A stretch of 9,801 nt of DNA from Betaproteobacteria bacterium (GTDB taxonomy: Bacteria; Pseudomonadota; Gammaproteobacteria; Burkholderiales; Burkholderiaceae_C), in NCBI GenBank assembly GCA_005882155.1, contig VBCQ01000364.1, positions 1-9,801 of the forward strand. Reading direction: 5' to 3'. The translations under genes and the position numbers were made by a program. The notes under the pieces were generated by a model, which worked only from the letters and a program-made list of their open reading frames with translations, was not told the DNA's origin and did no database searches. Of the stretch, positions 4,720 to 9,801 are shown piece after piece (within the stretch, counting starts at the first letter, position 1; each line of letters begins with the position of its first letter).

Positions 4720-7487
4720 AGACGCTCGCGAGCCGCCAAATCGTCGTCGAGAAAGACGCCGGCATCGCGGGCAGCGAAGAGAAAGCGATCGCCGCGTATC
4801 GCGACTTTCTGAACGCCGCGCCGCGAGCCCAGCAGCGCTCCGAAGCGATGAGGCGACTCGGCGACCTCGAGATGGACAGTGCCGACAACAAGAGCGCGAG
4901 CGCGGCGGCGAGCAACGGCCCCGACTATCGCGCTGCGATCACGCGCTACCAGGAGTTCTTGAAGACTTACCCGAAGGACACGGGCAACGACCGCGTGCTC
5001 TACCAGCTCGCTCGCGCGTACGAGCAAGGCGGCGACCTCGAGACGGCGCTGAAGACGCTCGACCAATTGGTGCAGGCCTATCCGAACACCGCCTACCGCG
5101 ACGAGGCCTTCTTCCGCCGCGGCGAGCTTCTGTTCACTGCGCGCGACTATACGTTGGCCGAACGGGCCTACGCGACCGTGCTGAAAGGCGACAGCGCCAA
5201 CCCGTACCACGAGCGATCGCTGTACATGCACGGCTGGTCGGTGTTCAAGCAAGGCCGGCTCGACGATGCGCTGCATTCGTTCTTCGGCGTGCTCGACCTG
5301 AAGGTCGCGAATCGCGACGGCGACGACCTCGACACCCTCGCAGGCCTGAGCCGCGCCGACCGCGAGCTGGTCGAAGACACCTTCCGCGTCGCGAGCCTGT
5401 GCCTCGAGAACCTGCAAGGCGCGGAGTCGGTTCCCGCCTACATCAACAGCGATGCGCGGCGCTCTTACGAGTTCCGCGTCTACCAGCAGCTCGGTGAGCT
5501 CTACATCAAGCAAGAGCGAACGAAGGACGTCGCCGACACCTTCGGCACCTTCGCGCGGCTGCACCCGTTGCACGCGCAGGCGCCGCTGCTGCAGGCACGC
5601 GTGATCGAGATCTACCAGCAAGCGGGCTTCGGCAACCAGGCACTCAACGCGAAGAAGGAATACGTCGAGCGCTACGGCATCGCGAGCGAGTTCCGGCGCG
5701 CCAACCCGCAAGGCTGGGAGAAGGCGCAGCCGCTCGTGAAGACCCACCTGACCGAGCTCGCACGCCACCATCACGCCGTGGCGCAGAAGAGCAAGAGCAG
5801 CGCCGACTACCAGGAAGCCGTGCGCTGGTACCGCGCCTACATCGCATCGTTCCCGTCCGACCCGCAAGCGGCGCAGAACAACTTCCTGCTCGCCGAATTG
5901 CTCTACGAAGACAGCCGCTTCGCCGAAGCCGCGATCGAGTACGAGAAGACGGCGTACGGGTATCCGGCGCATGCGAAGAGTGCCGACGCAGGCTATGCGG
6001 CCTTGCTCAGCTACGCGGCGCAGGAGAAGCGCGCGTCTGCGAGCGACATCGCAACGCTGCAGCGCGCTGGCGTCGAGAGTGCATTGCGTTTCGCGCCGGC
6101 CTTCCCGGCCGACACGCGCACGGGGCCCGTGCTGACCAATGCAGCCGAGAAGCTGTACGCGCTGCACGACGGCGAGCGCGCGTCGGCGGTCGCCAAGCAA
6201 GTGCTGGCGCTCGATCCTCCCGCCGCAGCCGCGCACAAGCGCATCGCGTGGACCGTCGTCGCGCACACCGCGTTCGAAGCCGGCGCGTTCAAGGACGCCG
6301 AGCACGCGTATGGCGAAGTCGTCGCGTTGACGCCGGAGAAGGAGCCCGGCCGCAACGATCTCGTCGAGCGCCTCGCCGCGAGCGTCTACAAGCAAGGCGA
6401 GCGCTCGCGCGCTGCCGGCGACGCGCGCGATGCCGTCGCGCATTTCGCGCGGGTCGCTGCGGTCGCGCCTCAGTCGGCTGTGCGTGCGACGGCGCAATAC
6501 GACGCGGCCGCGTCGCTGATCGGCTTGAAGGATTGGGACGGCGCGACGCGAACGCTCGAAGACTTCCGCCAGCGCTACCCGAACCATGCGTTGCAAGACG
6601 AGATCGCCGGCAAGCTCGCGTTGGCCTACCTCGAGCAGCAGCAATGGGCCAAGGCGGCCGGCGAATTCGAGCGCCTGTCGGCCGCGAAGAAGGACCCGCA
6701 GCTCGCGCGCGAAGCTCTGTGGCAAGCCGCGGAGCTGTACGACAAGGCGGCAGCGCGAATGCCGGCCGCGCGCGTCTACACGCTGTACTTGAAGCAGAAC
6801 CCTGAGCCGCTCGAGCGCGCCGTCGAAGCGCGCTACCGGCTCGCCCGCATCGCGAAGGACGACGGCAATGCGACACGCGAGTTCGCGTTGATGAAGGAGA
6901 TCTTCCAGGCCGACCAGCGCGGCGGCGCAGCACGAACCGACCGCACCCGCTACCTCGGCGCGACAGCGGCACTGGCGCTGGCCGAGCCGGCGTTCGACGC
7001 GTATCGCAAGGTGCCGCTGATCGAGCCGCTCGCCAAGCAATTGAAGTTGAAGAAGGCGAAGATGGAAGAGGTGCTGAAGGCCTACGCCGTCGCCACCGAC
7101 TACGGCGTCGCCGACGTCACCACCGCCTCGACCTTCCACATCGCCGCGCTGTACCAGGACTTCGGCAAGGCAATGCTTTCGTCGCAGCGGCCGAAGAAGC
7201 TGTCGAAAGCCGAGCTCGAGCAGTACAACGTGATGCTCGAAGAGCAGGCCTTCCCGTTCGAGGAGAAGGCGATCGAGCTGCACGAGGCGAACGCGCACCG
7301 CGCTGCGCTCGGCATCTACGACACGTGGGTGCAGCGCAGCTTCAAGGCACTGAGCGAATTGCGCCCCGTGCGCTACGGCAAGACGGAGCGCAGCGAAGGC
7401 ACGCTGCCGAGCCCGCTGCCCGACGCGATCGCTCAGCTCGAGCGCACGGTTCAGGCGAACCCCGCATCGACCGCGTCGCTCAACTAG
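4689..7487 (+). CDS. Large TPR-repeat protein (main open part; 5' and 3' ends appear broken)
   Basis: The open frame gives 932 residues from GTG 4689 to TAG 7485-7487. Most of it is classical TPR arrays, for example EKAIAAYRDFLNAAP, YRAAITRYQEFLKTYPKD, RVLYQLARAYEQGGDLETAL, DEAFFRRGELLFTARDYTLA, NFLLAELLYEDSRFAEAAIE and KLALAYLEQQQWAKAAGEFE. This resembles periplasmic scaffold or lipoprotein TPR components of AglRQS-Glt-like machines. Two oddities exist. The GTG start has no Shine-Dalgarno and leaves the protein without any export signal, while a signal-peptide-like start sits 44 bases upstream in another frame. The TAG stop interrupts a TPR motif that continues in the same frame for 92 more codons to TGA 7764-7766. 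The intact ancestor was therefore probably a lipoprotein of a little over 1,025 residues. It could be a recent pseudogene, a strain variant or a sequence error; the rest of the frame shows no decay. Confidence 0.8.
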   Translation: MANRDDAPTLKTLASRQIVVEKDAGIAGSEEKAIAAYRDFLNAAPRAQQRSEAMRRLGDLEMDSADNKSASAAASNGPDYRAAITRYQEFLKTYPKDTGNDRVLYQLARAYEQGGDLETALKTLDQLVQAYPNTAYRDEAFFRRGELLFTARDYTLAERAYATVLKGDSANPYHERSLYMHGWSVFKQGRLDDALHSFFGVLDLKVANRDGDDLDTLAGLSRADRELVEDTFRVASLCLENLQGAESVPAYINSDARRSYEFRVYQQLGELYIKQERTKDVADTFGTFARLHPLHAQAPLLQARVIEIYQQAGFGNQALNAKKEYVERYGIASEFRRANPQGWEKAQPLVKTHLTELARHHHAVAQKSKSSADYQEAVRWYRAYIASFPSDPQAAQNNFLLAELLYEDSRFAEAAIEYEKTAYGYPAHAKSADAGYAALLSYAAQEKRASASDIATLQRAGVESALRFAPAFPADTRTGPVLTNAAEKLYALHDGERASAVAKQVLALDPPAAAAHKRIAWTVVAHTAFEAGAFKDAEHAYGEVVALTPEKEPGRNDLVERLAASVYKQGERSRAAGDARDAVAHFARVAAVAPQSAVRATAQYDAAASLIGLKDWDGATRTLEDFRQRYPNHALQDEIAGKLALAYLEQQQWAKAAGEFERLSAAKKDPQLAREALWQAAELYDKAAARMPAARVYTLYLKQNPEPLERAVEARYRLARIAKDDGNATREFALMKEIFQADQRGGAARTDRTRYLGATAALALAEPAFDAYRKVPLIEPLAKQLKLKKAKMEEVLKAYAVATDYGVADVTTASTFHIAALYQDFGKAMLSSQRPKKLSKAELEQYNVMLEEQAFPFEEKAIELHEANAHRAALGIYDTWVQRSFKALSELRPVRYGKTERSEGTLPSPLPDAIAQLERTVQANPASTASLN

Positions 7488-7766
7488 CTCGGCATCGCGT
7501 ATCGCCAGCAAGGCCAGTTCGCCAAGGCGCGCGAGGTGTACGAGCGCGCGATCGCGATCGCGCCGACCTACGCCGCGCCGTACCTGAACCTCGGCATCCT
7601 GCACGACCTGTACCTCGGCGACGGCAAGCGCGCGCTCGAGCTCTATGGCCAATACCTCGCGCTCTCGCCGAGCGGCGATGCGGCCGTGACGAAGTGGGTC
7701 GCCGATTTGAAGAACCGCAAGCCGCAACAGCAAGCGATGCTCAGCGCGAAGGAGCAGCCACGATGA
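7488..7766 (+). pseudogene. 3' end of the large TPR gene, cut off by an in-frame amber codon
   Basis: Directly after TAG 7485-7487 the same frame continues for 92 sense codons to TGA 7764-7766, beginning LGIAYRQQGQFAKAREVYE and then APYLNLGILHDLYLGDGKR and AVTKWVADLKNR. This is two further TPR units and a well-formed C-terminus, so it is the true end of the upstream gene and not a separate one. Reading the stop as Gln (CAG to TAG is one transition) gives SLNQLGIAYRQQG, a standard TPR helix A. A start at GTG 7536 could in principle give a separate 76-residue protein, but it would begin inside a TPR helix and has no convincing ribosome site. The last bases overlap the start of the next gene (ATGA). 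Confidence 0.75.
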
Positions 7767-8044
7767 GACCTCTGCGAACCCTCTGCGTCCTCTGCGCCTC
7801 TGCACTGAATGCATTCGCATTCGCGCAAGACAGAGCCGACATCGACCGCACGCAGATCATCGGCAACCGCGAATTGCCGAAAGTCTTGTACATCGTGCCG
7901 TGGAAAAAGCCGCTGCCCGGCGAGTTGTCGGGCCGCCCGGTAGTCAGCGTTCTCGACGAGGCGCTCGCCCCCGTCGACCGCGATGTGTTCCGCCGCCAAG
8001 TGAAGTACGACGCGCTGATACAGCCGCCCAAGCCCGCCAAGTAA
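7763..8044 (+). CDS. Small exported protein of unknown function in motor cluster
   Basis: A 93-residue protein. Start ATG 7763 overlaps the TGA of the TPR frame (ATGA). The signal peptide is residues 1-21 (core LCVLCASALNAFAFA, cleavage after AFA, before QDRAD). The mature part, about 72 residues, has no Cys and contains IIGNRELPKVLYIVPWKK followed by PLPGELSGRPVVSVLDEAL, VDRDVFRRQVKYDAL and a Pro/Lys-rich end QPPKPAK. I recall no named domain, though the ELPKVLYIVPWK segment looks like a conserved core. Its position between the scaffold TPR gene and the ExbB gene suggests a periplasmic adaptor of the motor complex (inference). The alternative frame running through here from 7325 is not a gene. 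The signal-peptide codons overlap a short CTCTGCG repeat array. Confidence 0.75.
   Translation: MRPLRTLCVLCASALNAFAFAQDRADIDRTQIIGNRELPKVLYIVPWKKPLPGELSGRPVVSVLDEALAPVDRDVFRRQVKYDALIQPPKPAK
7770..7803 (+). repeat. Short CTCTGCG repeat array inside a signal-peptide coding region
   Basis: CTCTGCG occurs at 7770-7776, 7781-7787 and 7790-7796, with a fourth partial copy CTCTGC at 7798-7803. The copies are 9 to 11 bases apart and are followed by ATTCGC twice (7813-7824). From memory the phrase CTCTGCGTCCTCTGCGCC recurs as an intergenic repeat in many environmental bacteria. Here it encodes the hydrophobic core RTLCVLCASAL of a signal peptide. Confidence 0.5.
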
Positions 8045-8071
8045 CCGCCGTTTTTTACCGGAGATCGAGAG

Positions 8072-8725
8072 ATGAATGCGTTCAGTACCTTCGTGAAGTT
8101 CTTTCAGGATTGCGGGTTGTTCATCTACCCCAGCCTGCTGATCATGACCTTGGGAGTGGCGATCGCGATCGAGCGATTCATCTTCCTCAACCGCGCGCGC
8201 AGCGAGAACCGCAAGGTCTGGCAGCAGGTGCTGCCGATGCTGCAGGCCAGCCAGTTCAAGGAAGTCCATGGCGTGACGCTGAAGTCCGACGCGGCCATCG
8301 GCAAGATCGTCAACTACGGCTTGACGCGGATGCAAACGCCGGGTCGCCGCGAAGACCTCGACGCCGCGATGGAAGAAGGAATGATGGAGATCGTGCCGCG
8401 CCTGGAGAAGCGCACGCACTACATCGCGACCTTCGCCAACGTGATCACGCTCGTCGGCCTGCTCGGCACCATCATCGGACTGATCAAGGGCTTCACCGCG
8501 GTCGCGCAGGTGAATCCGGCCGAGAAGGCCGAGCTGCTGTCGGCGTCGATCTCGATCGCAATGAACAACACCGCGTTCGCGCTGATGGTCGCGATCCCGT
8601 TCCTGCTGATCCACGCCTTCCTGCAAGCGAAGACGAGCGAGATCGTCGACGGGCTCGAGGCCGCGAAGATCAGCTTCCTGAATCTGGTTCAGCGTCTGAA
8701 GGCCGAGTCGTCGGCAGCGAGGTAA
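8072..8725 (+). CDS. ExbB/TolQ/MotA-family proton-channel protein (AglR-like)
   Basis: A 217-residue inner-membrane protein with the three transmembrane helices of the ExbB/TolQ family: about 16-38 (YPSLLIMTLGVAIAIERFIF), about 117-145 (containing NVITLVGLLGTIIGLIKG) and about 155-182 (containing SIAMNNTAFALMVAIPFLL). Between the first two lies a cytoplasmic domain with EEGMMEIVPRLEKR. Thr133 in the GLLGTIIG motif and Thr167 in the NNTAF motif are 34 residues apart and probably match the channel-lining threonines of ExbB and TolQ. In this family a pentamer surrounds an ExbD dimer and turns proton flow into movement. With two ExbD genes directly behind it, the set matches the AglR-AglQ-AglS composition known from Myxococcus gliding and spore-coat motors; TonB-linked ExbB is less likely given the neighbours. 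GGAG 8060-8063 serves ATG 8072. Confidence 0.9.
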   Translation: MNAFSTFVKFFQDCGLFIYPSLLIMTLGVAIAIERFIFLNRARSENRKVWQQVLPMLQASQFKEVHGVTLKSDAAIGKIVNYGLTRMQTPGRREDLDAAMEEGMMEIVPRLEKRTHYIATFANVITLVGLLGTIIGLIKGFTAVAQVNPAEKAELLSASISIAMNNTAFALMVAIPFLLIHAFLQAKTSEIVDGLEAAKISFLNLVQRLKAESSAAR

Positions 8726-8727
8726 TC

Positions 8728-9219
8728 ATGAAGGTCAGACGCCTGCGCAAAGAGCCGGCGCACCTCGAGATCACCGCGTTCATCAACCTGATCGTGGTGC
8801 TCGTGCCGTTTCTGCTGTCGACCGCGGTGTTCACGCGCCTCGCGGTGCTCGACCTCACGCTGCCGGCGCAGAACTCGGGCGTCGAGCAGCTGAAGGCCGA
8901 CAACCTGCAGCTCGAGGTCGTGATCCGGCCGGATGCGCTCGAAGTCGGCGACCGTCTGGGCGGGCTGATCCAGCGCATCGCGAACAGCGGCAGCGGCTAC
9001 GACGTGAAGACCTTGTCGGCGCTGATGGTGCAGTTGAAGCAACGCTTCCCCGACAAGATCGACGCCACCGTGCTCGCCGAGCCGAACACGCCTTACGACA
9101 CGCTCGTACAGGTGATGGACGCGGTGCGCGGCACGATGACGACGCAGGGCCCGCGTATCGTGCGCGCCGAGCTGTTCCCCAACATCTCGATCGGCGATGC
9201 GCCGGTCGTCAAGAAATAG
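8728..9219 (+). CDS. ExbD/TolR-like motor protein lacking the usual membrane Asp
   Basis: A 163-residue protein with a short cytoplasmic N-terminus (KVRRLRKEPAHLE), one transmembrane helix (about 15-36, ITAFINLIVVLVPFLLSTAV) and a periplasmic domain of about 125 residues (LQLEVVIRPDALEVG, LMVQLKQRFPDKIDATVLAE, TPYDTLVQVMDAVRG, AELFPNISIGDAP) with the TolR/ExbD-type strand-helix order. Where family members have Asp in the membrane helix (LVDVMLVLL-like), this one has Asn20 in FINLIVVL. It therefore probably does not carry the proton itself and may act as the silent half of a heterodimer with the next gene product. ATG 8728 lies two bases after the ExbB stop, with GAGG 8719-8722 as ribosome site. 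The frame is open back to 7900, but that part is a shadow of the ExbB gene. Confidence 0.87.
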   Translation: MKVRRLRKEPAHLEITAFINLIVVLVPFLLSTAVFTRLAVLDLTLPAQNSGVEQLKADNLQLEVVIRPDALEVGDRLGGLIQRIANSGSGYDVKTLSALMVQLKQRFPDKIDATVLAEPNTPYDTLVQVMDAVRGTMTTQGPRIVRAELFPNISIGDAPVVKK

Positions 9220-9231
9220 GGTCTGTTGGCG

Positions 9232-9726
9232 ATGAAGCTCACTCCATTGCAAAAACGTGCCGAGCGCAAGAACCGCAACAAGACGATGGTCGACATGAAC
9301 CTCGTCTCGCTGATCGACGTGTTCACGATCCTGATCTTCTTCCTGCTGTCGAGCGCCTCGGGCGTCGAGCTGCTCGCGAGCCCGAAAGCGGTAAAGCTGC
9401 CGGTGTCGACCGCCGACAAGAGCCCGAAGGAAACCATCGTCGTCGTCGTCAGCGCCGACGACATCCTGGTCGAAGGCCGCAGGGTCGCGACGGTGACCGA
9501 AGCGATGGCGAGCCAAGGCGATTTGATCGCACCGCTGAAAGCCGAGCTCGACCTGCAGTCGACCCGCGAAGTGGTCCGCGCCGAGAACAAGGCGCAGGGC
9601 AAAGCGGTGACGATCATGGGCGACAAGGACATCCCGTACAAGCTGCTGCGCAAGGTGATGTACACCAGCGCGCGCGCCAATTACAGCGACGTGGCGTTCG
9701 CTGTTCGGCGGAGGGACGGGACATGA
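9232..9726 (+). CDS. ExbD/TolR-like motor protein with conserved membrane Asp
   Basis: A 164-residue protein: basic N-terminus (QKRAERKNRNK), transmembrane helix about 22-41 (MNLVSLIDVFTILIFFLLSS) and a periplasmic domain with ETIVVVVSADDILVEGRRV, then DLIAPLKAELDL, AVTIMGDKDIPYKLLRKVMY and YSDVAFAVRR, the normal ExbD/TolR order. Asp29 in SLIDVFTIL sits at the place of the essential proton-carrying Asp of ExbD and TolR. With the ExbB-like and Asn-type ExbD-like proteins it should form the proton-driven motor. ATG 9232 is chosen over TTG 9226 (two codons longer) because TTG would leave only four bases after AGGG 9218-9221. The stop overlaps the next start (ATGA, 9723-9726). Confidence 0.88.
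   Translation: MKLTPLQKRAERKNRNKTMVDMNLVSLIDVFTILIFFLLSSASGVELLASPKAVKLPVSTADKSPKETIVVVVSADDILVEGRRVATVTEAMASQGDLIAPLKAELDLQSTREVVRAENKAQGKAVTIMGDKDIPYKLLRKVMYTSARANYSDVAFAVRRRDGT
9710..9715 (+). promoter_or_regulatory. Ribosome binding site for the gene starting at 9723
   Basis: GGAGGG lies seven bases before ATG 9723, inside the last codons of the second ExbD gene. It is the best evidence that a real gene begins at 9723 even though only 26 codons are visible. Confidence 0.6.
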
Positions 9727-9801
9727 GTCAGCGCCCTCCTCCGCTCGCCATGAGCCACCCTCCGTTCGGGCTGAGGTATCGAAACCCAAACCCGCTCGCC
9801 C
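9723..9801 (+). CDS. Start of a further cluster gene (truncated by window edge)
   Basis: ATG 9723 overlaps the previous stop as ATGA and has a GGAGGG ribosome site. The frame is open to the window end, giving 26 residues rich in Pro and Arg (MSQRPPPLAMSHPPFGLRY and following). In comparable clusters the gene after the two ExbD genes encodes a TonB-like AgmX/PglI C-terminal domain protein that links motor and periplasm, so this is the expected identity, but nothing visible here proves it. No transmembrane segment is reached. Part of the visible coding sequence overlaps a repeat-like element, so the N-terminus may be unusual. Confidence 0.5.
   Translation, partial: MSQRPPPLAMSHPPFGLRYRNPNPLA
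9762..9787 (+). repeat. Possible interspersed repeat of the CCGTTCGGGCTGAG type
   Basis: CCGTTCGGGCTGAGGTATCG, then AAACCC, resembles from memory a short repeat family common in proteobacteria whose usual form pairs CCGTTCGGGCTGAG with TCGAAGCCC. It lies in the first 22 codons of the next gene. One copy in one window cannot prove that it is repeated. Confidence 0.4.

Noticed and set aside
4629..7820. Very long minus-strand open frame (1063 codons) opposite the large TPR gene
   Set aside because: Its protein is Arg/Leu/Val/Ala-rich without recognisable domains and mirrors the codon bias of the plus-strand TPR gene; the plus strand has clear TPR motifs.
7325..8044. 239-codon frame running into the small exported gene
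   Set aside because: Its first part is a shadow of the TPR gene; the real start is ATG 7763, which begins a signal peptide.
8051..8056. T6 run before the ExbB gene as a terminator
   Set aside because: No GC-rich stem precedes it, and the following ribosome site and gene order suggest that transcription continues.
7900..8727. N-terminal extension of the first ExbD frame
   Set aside because: It is Arg-rich shadow sequence over the small exported gene and the ExbB gene; ATG 8728 has its own GAGG site and begins a normal ExbD.

Overview
The window is an almost gap-free, all-plus-strand gene cluster of high GC content (by eye about two thirds G+C). Codon use is strongly GC-biased at third positions, which is why long open frames also appear on the minus strand. 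Composition, and a hairpin-rich intergenic repeat of a type I remember from Comamonadaceae and Rubrivivax/Leptothrix-like genomes, suggest a betaproteobacterium of the order Burkholderiales. No marker gene proves this.

Layout. Bases 1-318 are the 3' end of an outer-membrane beta-barrel gene. Next comes an envelope/redox block: a periplasmic TlpA-type thioredoxin (328-837), a tiny DUF4266 lipoprotein ending in Cys-Gly-Cys-Asn (834-1067) and a DUF3570 outer-membrane barrel (1054-2148). An exported coiled-coil plus beta-rich protein (2161-2724) follows. A hairpin-rich interspersed repeat (2728-2819) is wedged between it and an exported TPR protein (2820-4661). Then come a very large TPR protein (4689-7487, apparently broken at both ends), a 93-residue exported protein (7763-8044), an ExbB/TolQ/MotA-type channel (8072-8725), two ExbD/TolR-type proteins (8728-9219 and 9232-9726) and the first codons of another gene (9723 to the window edge).

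How it may work. One ExbB-like plus two ExbD-like proteins beside large periplasmic TPR proteins and outer-membrane barrels is the architecture of the Myxococcus AglRQS-Glt (gliding) and Nfs (spore coat) machines. In those systems a proton-driven inner-membrane motor moves an envelope-spanning complex. Here it would be a motor-driven trans-envelope system of unknown output (surface motility, or transport of a surface polymer or lipoprotein), physically linked to a TlpA/DUF4266/DUF3570 module whose chemistry is not known to me. Most junctions overlap or nearly overlap (834-837, 1054-1067, 7763-7766, 9723-9726), which implies one translationally coupled operon.

Most unusual points: (1) the first ExbD has Asn where ExbD/TolR proteins carry the proton-relay Asp, while the second keeps it; (2) the large TPR gene has an in-frame amber stop and a start region in the wrong frame; (3) three different repeat-like sequences sit at the 5' ends of cluster genes; (4) the DUF4266 tail is a possible thiol, metal or modification site. 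No stretch longer than 300 bases lacks a gene, and I found no promoter, RNA gene, CRISPR array or insertion sequence.
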